Shown in pieces: positions 33,920 through 45,262 of a stretch of 64,000 nucleotides of DNA (within the stretch, counting starts at the first letter, position 1; each line of letters opens with the position of its first letter). Below the pieces are notes generated by a model, which worked only from the letters and a program-made list of their open reading frames with translations, was not told the origin of the DNA and did not search any database. This stretch comes from Aquatica leii (lineage: Eukaryota > Arthropoda > Insecta > Coleoptera > Lampyridae). The DNA is taken from the NCBI GenBank assembly GCA_035610365.1, contig CM069436.1, positions 86,739,912 to 86,803,911 on the forward strand, in the 5' to 3' direction. The translations under genes and the position numbers were made by a program.

Positions 33920-34646
33920 TGTGTGTAACATTGTACCCACGATAACTCTCGAACCAAAAGTCCTAGTAACTTGAAATTTGGTACGGAGCTGGCTTTTCAT
34001 ATTCTCTCAGTTCTATCAAAAGATGGGTCTGATAAAGAAACCGGAAATGGGTGTATCCGCCAGTTTCTCTTATATTCTTTTGTACGAATGCAAATTATTC
34101 GGATTATTTTTATAGTTTCTTATCGAGACAATTTATTAGATATTTAATTTACAATTTAAAGTGAGTTTCATTATATATATAACCTAGGTTCGAATCCTGC
34201 CTGCGACGATTTAAAAAAAAATATTTTTTTTTGCATAAATTTACGTTTTAAGATCTCCTAAGCCAGAAAAAAATGTTTTTGACAACAAAATTTTAGGTGT
34301 CTGTGTGTAACGATGTACGCACGATGACTCTCGAATCTAAAGTCCTAGTAACTCGAAATTTGGTATAGAGCTGGATTTTCATATTCTCTCGGCTTTATCA
34401 AAAGATAGATCTGATAAAGATACCGGAAGTAGGTGTATCAGCCATTTTGAACAGTTTTTCTTAAATAATTTTGTACGAATGTAAATTATTCGAATTATTT
34501 TTACAGTTTCTTATAAAGATAATTCTTCCTAACAATTAATTCAAATACATTTTTTTCTAACATTAACAGTTTATTAGATATTTAATTTATAATTTAAAGT
34601 GATTTCCATTATATAATCTAGGTTCAAATCCTGCCTGCGACGATTT
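33780..34646 (+). repeat. Tandem duplication, two units of about 430 bp
   Basis: Unit 1 (about 33780-34212) and unit 2 (about 34212-34646) share, in order, AAGTCCTAGTAACT, CGAAATTTGGTA or its variant, TTTTCATATTCTCTC, TCTGATAAAGA and a final GAATCCTGCCTGCGACGATT or close variant. Unit 1 carries an expanded GT tract where unit 2 has only GTGTCTGTGTGTAAC. The shared end resembles a tRNA T-arm (B box GGTTCGAATCC), so a tRNA-related SINE origin is possible. Confidence 0.7.
33870..33926 (+). repeat. GT dinucleotide microsatellite
   Basis: About 24 GT units in a row (33870-33918), then C and four more GT. It lies in the first unit of the tandem duplication. Confidence 0.95.
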
Positions 34647-36045
34647 TTTTTAGAAAAAATAAATAGCCGGTTGCACAAAAGTCTGGTTAATTGGCGATTT
34701 ACTAATCGTTTTTAATACAAACATATCACTTCAAAGTGGTTTTATGACAACATAACCTTATAAAAATACATTTCTTCATCATTCCTTATAGGAAAGTCGT
34801 GTGGTGGCTTTTCTTGTGTTTCTTATTTTTATTTTTTTCCTTTCATTTCCTACTCTTTTGTTTCTGAACATTCGCATTTAAAGCAATTGTCTCTTATGTT
34901 TTTTTTCTTTCTTTGCTTTTATTTTTTTAGTAACTTCTTTCGCGTTCACTCAACTATGTTTCTCAGTTACTTTTCTTGTTGTATTCGGTTTAGTGAGTTT
35001 TTGTTTTGTTGTGCTTGGTTTGAAACTTGGAATAGACTGCAACGTCGCTTCTTGTACTCTGTACTTCCGCTTAGTCGTTATCAGTCACTGTTAGGGTATT
35101 TTTTTCTTTAGGTTTCTTTTGCTCTTAGAATATTCTAATCTGTTCTTCGGCTTGTAAGTTCTAGTGTGACAATCTAACATGACGAACAAGGACCGACGAA
35201 GTTCGATTAGCAAGTAAAACTTCTTATTCTTTCTTATCTACTCTTTCTTCTTTTTCTTTCTTTCGGTTTTGTTTTGAGTTTCGCGGTTTGGATTTTTCTT
35301 GGATTGGTACAATTTGGTGTTTGGCATTTTAGAACTTTGTTGTGACTTTAGAATTGCTGATTTTTTCTGCCTTTTAGGCTTGAGATTTCTTCATTGGTTT
35401 TGCTTTCTGGAATCTTTAGAGTCTGTTTGGTTTTTTTGTGAAGACTTTTTGGCACAACTGTTTTAGTCTTTCTTATTGATGCCTTTTTTAAAACCCGCAT
35501 ATCACAATTCAAAATCTTTCTCTTACTTTTTGAGTTTTAGGGATTTATACTTAGGGCAAGATTTGTATCTGTGGACTGAGGTTTTATGGGATTTTAATTT
35601 GTTGTTTTTGACCGTGGTCTAAACTTTTTTCTTTCCTATACTTCTTCTTTTTCTCTTGGTTTGCTTAGGGTTATCCGTCGGTGAGGTCTATGGGACTGCG
35701 TTGTTTTCTTGCTTTTATAGCGTAACGACTGATGTCGACTTTCAACGAATACTTTTTCTGATTCTTCGTTTCTGTTGGTTGGAGTTTTTGGTTCTTTGGA
35801 GTATCATTCCGCTTTATGCAACTTTTGAACACATTTGATTGTTGATAGCCAACTGGGAAAACTTATTTCATTTCAGTTTCGTTTTGGGTTGGGTGTTATT
35901 GTGTTTGGGCTGGTTTATGATTTTAGGGTTCTGTCCTTGGCGAATGCCTAAATTTTTATTTTCGATTTTAGCCAGTTTCCACTTCTTAGGTTTTTATGTT
36001 GCTGGGAGAAAATTTGTTATGTTAAAAATGCTTTAGACCAAAATG
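34647..36045 (+). other. T-rich DNA, probably retroelement remnant
   Basis: The + strand is strikingly rich in T (runs such as TTTCTTTTTTTCC) and poor in A and C through to about 36045, where composition returns to plain AT-rich. The bias begins near 32640 with the gypsy integrase fragment, so the whole stretch may be one old element (3' pol plus a long LTR). Open stretches at 34887-35111, 35656-35838 and 35839-36036 are leucine/phenylalanine/cysteine-rich consequences of composition, not recognisable proteins. Confidence 0.4.
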
Positions 36046-38142
36046 TATTCTCGGTACGCCCACTTTTCGTAGTTGAAGTAGAGTCAAAAATGTTGAATTT
36101 TAAAACACGATTTTTATTCTTCCGGTAAAGTTAGAAGAAAGCAGACGCAGACAAAATATGAAATCGAATATTGTAGAGATCTGAGTAAAGGGCTTTATTT
36201 GGTCAGGTTTCCATACCCTCACACATTTTTTTTACCTTTGGAGATAATAAGCAGATATTATGATTGGGAAAATTTTCGTGATGTCACATCGCTGTAGCTA
36301 ACATTATCTAGACCTTCAAGGGGTTGGATGCAATTATTATACGTATTGGAAGAAGCTTTTACAAAAAATTACGAAATTAATTTAAAAAAAACTCTGCGCA
36401 GTCGTTTATTTTTAATTATCGTATGAATAAAAAAGGTTTACTTGTGATAACGCCATATGTACGTTTTTTGTGTTAGATTTTAATTAAGTTTTAGGTAATA
36501 CTGGTACGGTGCACTAGCTAGTCCCTTACTTAAAGAAAACTAATTGTAGGTATTACACTTTTTATTTTAAAGCTTAGTAATTTAGCGGCCAGTCGGTTGT
36601 AAGAATGACCATACGTACATGTTAGGATGTTAACACAATTATAAAATTGTTTTGTTGTGTCACATACTATTATACGGTGCGCATTGATTATCTAAATCTT
36701 TGATTTTCGTACTTTTGTATTTTAATTTACAAATGTAAAGTCATTCCTTTTCTAAATGTAACAGTTAGTCCGAATAGGTCACTTTGCTGTACGACGTGTT
36801 GCCTAGTCGAGGGCGTAGTTTATGTTTTGTTTGTGATACCGACCTACGTTCTAGCGTTTGATAAAATTTATATAGATATACTTTATGAACCTTTTTCGTC
36901 ATCTTCTTCTAACGTAAACTACTATCTGTGATAAAATAAATATACTCTGTGTTACCACTTCTGTCTTGTCATTTGTTCTATTTTAGCTGCGGCTAGATTT
37001 AAACGGTGTTTCCCACCCTAGTCTTTCATCGTTTTGGGGCCTTTATAATACATTTAGTATTTTATAATCTAACACTATGAAGCTTACGACTCTATCGCCG
37101 GAACAACTGAGTTAGTCATCGTTCTTTTTTAGTTACGAGAAAAATCACGTAACAAAGTATATTTTCTGGTAAATTAGAAAATATGGCGTTTTAATGAAAT
37201 TAAACAAGTTATAGCCAATTAAATTTCTTAATTGATAGATTTTAATTTTTGAACACTCGGTATATGATGTTAAGTTTATTATACTTGAAATATCAAATGT
37301 GATCTATTGTTACATTTTAGTGTAAGTTTTGCTCTCATAACTTAGATATTTCTTAAGTATCGCAAACATGGAAATTAGGTTATATTTTGATAAAATCAAA
37401 TTTATTTAAAAAACCTTAAGATTTAGGCCTCATAAACAATAAAACACAAACTTATTATGATCGGAAACATTCAAAAATGCAATAATATACAGTAAGTTTT
37501 ATTAAAAGAAAACCCAACTTTGATACTTTTACAGCTTTTACGACATTCTGTATAATATGAAAAGATGTAATTTCAAAAAGTAACGTTAATAGACTTTTAT
37601 GTATCCCAAAATTGAAATGTTTATAAAGTTATATATTTTGGTCATAATATTCAGTGCCGAGTCTATAACCCTATATTGCATCAACTATAAGGATTTGGCA
37701 AGAAATATCGCAGTACATTTAATAATACTGAACCGTTAAATTAGGCAACACTTTATACACTAAAGCAACAATTGGCTTAAAATTGTATTCAAATAAAATC
37801 ACGTTAGTGTGTACAACAAAACCGTCAATTATCACGAGCTTATGGTAATTGCAGAAATAATAAAACAAAGCGCACTGTTTAACTTGTTACCTGCAAGAAG
37901 ACTGTATATGTTAGTCGTAATAATGTGCGTAGTATGTGTGTCGAATGTTGCTTACATACGACCGACTTTAAAGCAAATAATTATTTATAAGACACAAAGT
38001 ACTTACAGTATGCGATTAACTAATGGCATATCCAACACAAATCTTTTAAAATTTCTACATATTAAACGTCGTAACGCTTCCCACAGTAACGGAAATCTAA
38101 ACGGTGGTATCAATTTCCCCATAGTTCTTATATATTATTATA
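36046..38142. other. Intergenic AT-rich DNA, no gene recognised
   Basis: No coding exon, RNA gene or mobile element could be supported. The frame at 37809-38204 (+) has no known motif and runs into the foldback element. Confidence 0.5.
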
Positions 38143-38986
38143 CAGAGCATTTTTTTAAAGGTGTCCATAGGGATTTACATGCTAATATTTCATCCTCATG
38201 TTAACTTGTGTATCTATGTGGGTTTGATGCAACTTTTTATTTAAAAAAATAAAATAGACAATTTTCTACATAGTGCACATTTCGTAAACATCACATATGT
38301 CCTTATTTAATTTATTGTAGCATTTAAATTTCAAATAATTATGCGAAAAATGAGTTCGTGAGAATCACTTTACCATTGAAATTAGCAAAATATTGTAAAC
38401 GTAAGTCTTCAATGAAATAAATGACATCAGTTTGACATAATGTAAAATAATAAATAAGTCAACCGTAGGTAGTTGTTTCATGATTTTTTTACTGAACAAC
38501 AGCTTAAGAATTATCATCCACTATAAAACATGTTCAAATAAAAAGCTCATTTTTTAAATACTTATCCTATGTCTAAAATTAAACCGCAGGCTAGAGATGC
38601 AGTACATTGGTTGCGTAACAAGCATTTGAAATTAAGGGATTTTTTATTAATAAAATTATTAATTTCTTACAATAATTATTTTACTTTATGTCAAACTGAC
38701 ATCTGTCATCTATTTCATTAAAAACTTAAGTTTACAATGCTTTGGAAATTTCAAAGGTAAAGTGATTCTTACGCACTCATTTTTCGCATACTAATTTGAA
38801 CTTTAAATGCTACAATAAATTAAATAAGAACAGATGTGGTGTTTGCGAAATGTGTATTATGTAGAAAAAATTCAATTTTATTTTTAGATAAAAAGTTTTA
38901 TTAAACCCACATAGATACATAGGTTAACATAGGGTCAAAATATTAGCATGTAAATCCCTATGGACACCTTTAAAAAAAATGCACTG
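38143..38986. mobile_element. Foldback element (844 bp) with about 300 bp inverted arms
   Basis: After TA at 38141-38142 the left arm starts CAGAGCATTTTTTTAAAGGT. The right arm ends with ACCTTTAAAAAAAATGCACTG before TA at 38987-38988. The arms pair from the ends through GTGTCCATAGGGATTTACAT, GTTAACTTGTGTATCTATGT, GAAAAATGAGT and GACATCAGTTTGACATAA with indels, leaving a central spacer of about 240 bp. TA flanks and CAGTG-type ends suggest a non-autonomous Tc1/mariner-type element. No coding sequence. Confidence 0.85.
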
Positions 38987-38988
38987 TA

Positions 38989-40688
38989 TATATTCATATT
39001 ATGTACTTATTAGTTCGTCATATAAATTTTTCCACAATAAAAGAATATGTGCAGCTGACCAAAGTTACTGTGATAACAAAAGCAAATATAATCGTGCTGT
39101 AAAATCAAAATGTATCTTTACCCCAGCGAATTTCTCACTACCAACACATCGAAAACCGCAATTTATTTACTCAAAAATGTGGTTATTAGATTAGTTTGAA
39201 TTTTTCAATCTAATAGTTTAAGAATGTACTAGTTTAAATGAATTTTTTTTTTGACATTAAACAAAATTAACATAAGAAGTGATGAAATGTTAATATAATT
39301 GTTTTTTTTAAAACATTACTATATTGGGATAACGACAACTTGTAAACGATACCTTTGTATATTTACGAAATATAAAATATGTATGGTCTACATCAGAGAT
39401 AACCTATTTTTTTGTATATCCAACTTCAAGGCTACCATTAGTAACCTTTCCAGACGAAAGGAATACAAACAAATTACAGAAAATTATGTAGCAAATGTTA
39501 GTACCAAATGTAACTTTTGGTACCTATGTTATGCAACTTCAAAAGCTTTAAACCGTGCTGTAAATTTTACTACTCGTGGTAAATTAATATCATTTCGTCT
39601 TTCTACAATTTAAAATTCTGACACTTTTCAGAAAAAGACAGTTTTTAATATGGAAATAAAACACTCGTAAAAAACTGATAAAACAGTCGTAATTTTAATC
39701 AAATGTATCAAAATAGTATATATGAAAATAAATGATTTTTTAAACTTTCCAACCTTGCTTTTATATTTACTTGTTTTTTTCAAAACAAAAAAACAAATTT
39801 GTATATGACAAACCAAGTTTTACTAAACGAATTATAATTTATTAAGTAAAGTAATTTGTAATACTACATTTGGTTAAGGTTAAATCTCGCGATAACACCA
39901 ATCCAATCGAGTTTTATGTAATCGCATCGTATTTTATTAATTTCCAAATATAGCGACATCTCATCAACAAATCTATTCAACTTAAACATAAACCCCCCAT
40001 CCCTTTAGATGTGGTAACCTATGAGCCTGACGTTAACACACGTGTTATTTCCTTAACGTTCAAAGCGGAAATATCCTCAGCAACCGGTGCGTAAATGACA
40101 TTATCACTGAGCGAAATTCATATAGCACGAAAACTATACCAAAATATTTCTAACATAACATATTCCATACTTTTCAGAACCACTATATATTATATAAAAA
40201 AACGAGTTGCAATAAATGCACGAGGTATTTTTTTATTAGGGTATATTACGTATAAATGAGTCATCAGATGTTATAAATTCAGTGCTTAGTGCGCATGACT
40301 TATTGAAATGTCACGGCCCTTTGACCTTGATTTTTTCATAAAACTATTTAAAATAGCTTACTAAAGAATATTTGTATTATACTGTTTATACTTACAAAAT
40401 GTTGTGATTTTATTTCATCATATCATTCTGTTATTATGTTTAATCTCGTTTATTAGTGATAAATAAAGTTTAAAAAAGAATTAAATATTAGCGCCTTCTG
40501 TTATTTAATATCGGAACTTTAACTTTAATGTAGTGCATAAAAATCCGTGCGGTATCTGTCAAATATCAAACCGCCATGATAGTTTAATTTTGATGTTTTT
40601 ATCAGCTGTGTTTATATAATTCAAGTTGATTTGACTATACGTTAATATGATAGATTAAAGGACATAAATTGAAATAAAAACCGCAATA
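38989..40688. other. Intergenic DNA upstream of the F-box gene
   Basis: AT-rich with no recognised gene. The promoter of the F-box gene should lie in its last few hundred bases, but no clear TATA box or initiator was identified. An E-box-like CACACGTGTTA occurs near 40040. Confidence 0.5.
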
Positions 40689-42926
40689 ATGGAACAATTA
40701 CCTCCTGAAATTTTAGAGCTTATTATATCTAACCATAAATTAACTATCGAAGATGTCTTCAATTGTAGCAAAACATGTACAACGTTGCACGAGATTATCC
40801 TCAATAGTAGCTTTATATGGAAACACAAATATAAACAAAAGTAATCTGGAATTCCTAATACAAAAAACACAAATATTAATTATTTGTGTTGCAGTTGGCC
40901 ACAATTTATGAACTTATTCGATAGAAATTTCAATAACTGGTTAGACGAAATTCGTTACATTTTTGATTTAACCAAACGTACTCATTTGTTATTATCGATG
41001 ATGTCTGCAAGATTTTATAAAAAGAACGAATTATCTTATTGTGATTTAGACGAATGGGCTAATTTAATACAAGAGTCTCCTAGAGTTTACGATTACGTAG
41101 TTTTAGATTTGATGACTATAATACACTGTAACGAACCTATAAAAAGCATACAAGTTGTACCTGTGGAGTAAGTAACAAACCGTTTTCATATTTTCCTTTC
41201 TCAGACTATTTATCATAGTCTCAATTTTTGCTTTTTTAGTACCCCTGGAAACAAAACGTTGCAATACTATGCTACGAAAGTGTTAAGATTCATCCGGCAG
41301 CTTCATCTTTCAACGGAGTGGGAAGAGTTTGTGCTTCTACCGGGCCAATATCAAATTTTGGAAAAAGGAGCAACGTTAATCGCCCAGTGGTGCCAACCAA
41401 CTCTCGATATCAAATGGTCAAATATTTCTTCTCAGTTGGACGAATTAGCTACACAAGTAAGTTAGATTCTACTGAGGTATTTAATACACCGTATCAAAAA
41501 TAGGTAAGACTGACCCTACTATCGAAAAACCCTAACCATCCGCTACATAAAGTGTCAATAGAAACGTTAGAAAAATGGAAGTGCCAAAATTTGGAAGACA
41601 ATCATTGGAACGTTTTCGAGTGCCAAGAACTTATACACTGTTTAACGGTGGTTCTTTATAACCAGTACGAGTTTAAGGGTAATAATAGTGCGTACTATAT
41701 GCCTGAAAATTCATACATCAACGAGGTATTTAGATTTACTGTTTCTAGTGTGTTTATTCACAGACTTTTTTAAAGGTGTTGTCGAAACGACAAGGATTGC
41801 CTATAACACTTGCCATAATTTACGAAAGCGTGGCCAGACGTGTTGGCGTTAAATGCGAGCCGATTAACTTTCCAGCTCATTTCCTTTTAAGATTTACCGA
41901 AGGTCGAAAGGATAAACCTGGGAATACTTATTATATAGATGTGTTTAATAATGGAAGTATCATACATAAAGGAGTTTGTCCTCATAGTCGTTTTTCGGAC
42001 GGAACATCGAGATTGGGTTGTGCTACAGCTAGAGAGGTTAAATACCATATTAAACATAATCAACTATGACAATCGAAATTAGGTTGTAGAACGTATGGCT
42101 AACAACCTTGAAGTTTCTTGTCGCCAACACATCAATCCACATGGAAATATAACGCCATTGAGATCGACTCTGGAGTTGTGCCATTTAATAAATCCCCAAG
42201 AGCTTTCGACTGTTGTTAGCTTAGCCAGAGTCTACATGTGGCATAACATTGACACAAAACGCTTAGAAAACTTTTTACTTACGCGAGTACGTTTCTTCTA
42301 TAAGTTGTTTCTTTGCTTAAAACGATGTATTTTGTAGGGGTCTGGAGCATCTCACCAAGAGCAACGCGTAGTTCATATGCTGCGGGACTATGATTTACAT
42401 CTTAGGCATAATTTCAGTGAACCTTTCATGCAGGTATGTGGGTTAATTTAAATTATGCGAGTACTATGGCTACGTTTTTCAGATTGAGCCCAAAGCTCGG
42501 CCAAAAAATCTTTTATATGCAGTGGGCATGGTGATGAGACACCTTATATTTAATTATATCTGCGTAATTTATGATTGGGACCGAGTTTGCACGGCATCTG
42601 CTGAGTGGCAACAACAAATGGGGGTTCACAAACTGAAACTTAAAGACCAACAACCGTTCTATAACGTTTTAGTAGAAGATGGCTCCCATCGCTATGTCGC
42701 TCAAGGTAAACTCAACTGCAAAAAACACAAAAACTTTTAAATGATTTTAGAAAACATGGTATCAACCGATAATACTGGATTTTTATATTTAAATGAAGAT
42801 TTGGGAAGATATTTTTCTCATTTTTTCGAAACTCATTACGTTCCGAACGCCGAAAAGGAAAAGGAGTTTCCAGCTGACACCGATGTAAGGCATATGTATC
42901 ATAAAAAACTAAAAGGCCTTCAATAG
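40689..42926 (+). CDS. FBXO21: F-box only protein 21 (FBXO21) orthologue, complete, nine exons
   Basis: Exons: 40689-40840, 40895-41167, 41240-41456, 41504-41725, 41776-42036, 42083-42286, 42338-42433, 42483-42705, 42751-42926. All have GT..AG borders, all junctions are in phase, and together they give 607 residues and a TAG; the human protein is about the same length. Residues 1-50 form the F-box (LPPEILELII ... FIWKHKYKQ). Residues about 215-375 are the SirB1/transglutaminase-like domain (KRQGLPITLAIIYESVARR, NFPAHFLLRF). Residues about 478-580 are the YccV/HspQ-like domain (VIYDWDRVCTAS, GFLYLNEDLGRYF). Family role: substrate receptor of an SCF (Skp1-Cullin1) ubiquitin ligase in cytoplasm and nucleus. 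The introns are only 46-72 bp and transposon-free, in contrast to the neighbouring genes. Exon 6 starts at GTTGTAGAACG because the later AG would shift the frame. Confidence 0.93.
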
Positions 42927-43100
42927 TTGCTTAGATTTAGGTTTTCACTTAGTATAGTTATTTGGTTATTAAATATGCCTTTTCCAGTTGTATGTTTATT
43001 ATTTTGTTGTTTATATTTTATAAAAATAAATCATTACACAATAATTGATTTTGTATATGAATCCAAATGACAACTGACAAATACTATAAATATTTAGAGT
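42927..43100 (+). other. FBXO21 3' UTR and polyadenylation signal
   Basis: AT-rich sequence after the stop codon, with AATAAA at about 43025 in TAAAAATAAATCATTAC. A second AATAAA-type signal on the other strand lies at about 43110-43116. Confidence 0.5.
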
Positions 43101-43134
43101 TATGGTTTCAGTAATTTATTTAACATTTGCCGGG

Positions 43135-43353
43135 CTAGCTAGTTGTGAAAGTGTTTTCTTCCTGATTGTGTCTGGTTATAAACGTTTTTTCGCCAATAAG
43201 AAACTGTGGTGTTTTGGCTAATTGTAAGCCTTGCGTTGTTAATACGTATGGATTTAAACTTAATGTGTCATTGGATTTCCACGTTACGTTCCTATAGGAG
43301 CGGGCGAGGTACCATCTATGATAAACAAAAAAAATTCGCATTTCCCCCGTCAT
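43135..43353 (-). other. Unrecognised 72-codon open frame, convergent to FBXO21
   Basis: The - strand is open for 72 codons from ATG at 43353, without the low-complexity bias of the surrounding chance frames (for example YHRWYLARSYRNVTWKSN and KTPQFLIGEKTFITRHNQ). An AATAAA follows shortly after the stop (complement of about 43110-43116) and a possible splice acceptor lies just upstream (complement of about 43372). It could be the last exon of a small unrecognised gene or a relic. I do not recognise the family. Confidence 0.25.
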
Positions 43354-43379
43354 CCATATCCTGCTTTACTATAATACAA

Positions 43380-44968
43380 TAAATAATCGTTTTTTTTCAG
43401 GAATGCCAATTAAGAACAATGCAGTATTTTACCTTTATATTCATTTACTAGTTTTAAGTTACTGTTATACTATAAAAAACTGACAACACAGAGCCGCCGT
43501 GGAAGAACTAATGCAATTTTACATTTTTTTATTGCACCATATACTTTATTACAGTGGATTCAGAGATATATAGACTATTTATTTTAAATAAGTTTCAATT
43601 CCCAATTCATATTTTACAGTAAGTCCAAGAAGATATTCCTTAGCGTTACCATCTAAATTGAAATTTGATACTCGCTAATAAAAAAAAACAACTCATTATA
43701 TATGTTTACTGTTTTTATTTGAATTAAACATACGATTGCTGATAATTAGTATTGCCTCAATAGTCGATGCATTCTAGCAATCGTCTAGGCCTTGATGCTA
43801 CGACAACACATAAATAATCATCACTAATCGTCTTCCAACTAGTTTAGCCGTTAGACTTTGAATATAGCAGAATAAAAAAATTCAATTTCCAAATAAAATA
43901 CGATGAGGTAAGTGCGTCGCACAGTATTTAGAATATGCAATAGAGGGTGATTTACGGTGAATGATAGCTTAGGCGTATGTGGAGAAAATTATGTAAATGG
44001 AGGTAATCGGAGAAGATTGTTATTGTTACTGATACCCAACCAACACAAAGATGTCCCTGAGACATAATGTTGCGGATCACTGAATGTCCCAAAGTCATCC
44101 CATTTTGGTCCTGTGTACGTCCTAGGGACATTCTTTTCTCACAACTGTGTGCATCCCTACGATTTCCTTATACAACATTTTTGCGCATGCGTAACGGAAC
44201 GTCCCTGTTAGATGTCTGCAGGATATGTAGAAAGTAGTCATTCCTCCCCTTTGGTACATCTTGAATTGGAAAAATATTTATATATAGTAATTACGAGAGC
44301 TCGAGCACAGATTGTACTCTGTGGCTCGAGTGTGACTCAGTTAAGTAAAAAACAAACAGAATCGTATGTTCTTCATTGACATCTTTAGGACGTCCTATTA
44401 AAGACATCCTAAACAGGTCCGTTTTAAATCCCGGAATGTAGAGATATCATTTGGACATAAAACGAACGTTCCTGGGACGTCGTGTGTTTACTGGGTAGAT
44501 TACGTAGAATTTCAGCTTTGATTTTTGTAATAAAATGATCAGCTTAAGATTAAATCCAATTAAAAACGTCATTCAGCGTAAAGAACGATAACTACGAAAA
44601 TACGTATGATCTGTGTTAAAAAAGGGTTGCGCACGCTAAGGGTTGAACGTCGAAGCAGAAGTTTTCTTTGTGTTTTGTGAAATTTTATGAGTTTATGTAA
44701 CTGAAAGTATTAGTTAGCTAACTTAAAATAGTGATAAAATTAACAAAAACACTATGTTTTCTTTGTTCTTTGTTGTGGCAAAACAAACGCGCTGGCCATT
44801 TCAATTTTGTCGATTCAGTTGTGTATGATGCATTTCAAAATCAAATTATGTAGAATGAAATTAGCAAACTATGTTTTTCATAAATTATTAATCAAAACTT
44901 AAAATTATTAAATCGACGTTAAAGAATTGCTTAAAATGTTATTTAAATTCGTAGTATTGTCTTTATTT
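43380..44968. other. Intergenic AT-rich DNA with one MITE
   Basis: No gene is seen. Apart from the MITE at 44033-44497 the stretch has no clear structure. A motif TTTGTTGTGGC at about 44772 resembles the gypsy LTR start at 44969 and may be a trace of a second LTR. Confidence 0.45.
44033..44497. mobile_element. 465 bp MITE with TACCCA ends
   Basis: The left end TACCCAACCAACACAAAGATGTCCCTGAGACA is echoed inverted at the right end (complement TACCCAGTAAACACACGACGTCCCAGGAAC). Roughly 30 bp match with gaps. The inside holds many GTCC/GGAC-centred repeats (TGTCCCAA, CGTCCTAGG, ACGTCCCT, GACGTCCT). Non-coding; family not named. Confidence 0.65.
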
Positions 44969-45262
44969 TGTTGTGGCGATACAGTTTAAATATATCGCGG
45001 CAAATACGACCTACTTCTGCTAAAGTCCGATAGATGCTAGAGGATATAAAAACGATGTACGAGTGGGGGAGCTCTCTCTCTCTCTCGTCGCTCTTTTGAT
45101 TTGTCGTGTTTCAGTTCACGACCCGTGTTGTAAATAATCTTGTACAATAGTAAAATAAATAAAACAATACACAAACCGCTAAAATGGTGACCCCGACGTG
45201 ATCTGTAAGTACTCATTTATTTAAAATTTATAACACGTGCGAAACGAAGAATCCAAGCAACG

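Noticed and set aside
33729..34000. Frames with runs of VCVCVC or THTHTH
   Set aside because: Translations of the GT microsatellite.
34180..34215. A tRNA gene ending in GGTTCGAATCC
   Set aside because: Only a T-arm-like end is present; no acceptor stem, D-arm or anticodon arm can be folded upstream.
35656..36036. Leucine/phenylalanine-rich frames that look like membrane segments
   Set aside because: The block is T-rich throughout, so hydrophobic codons arise from composition. No conserved motif or start context.
37809..38204. 131-codon + strand frame before the foldback element
   Set aside because: No known motif, AT-driven composition, and its end runs into the inverted-repeat arm.
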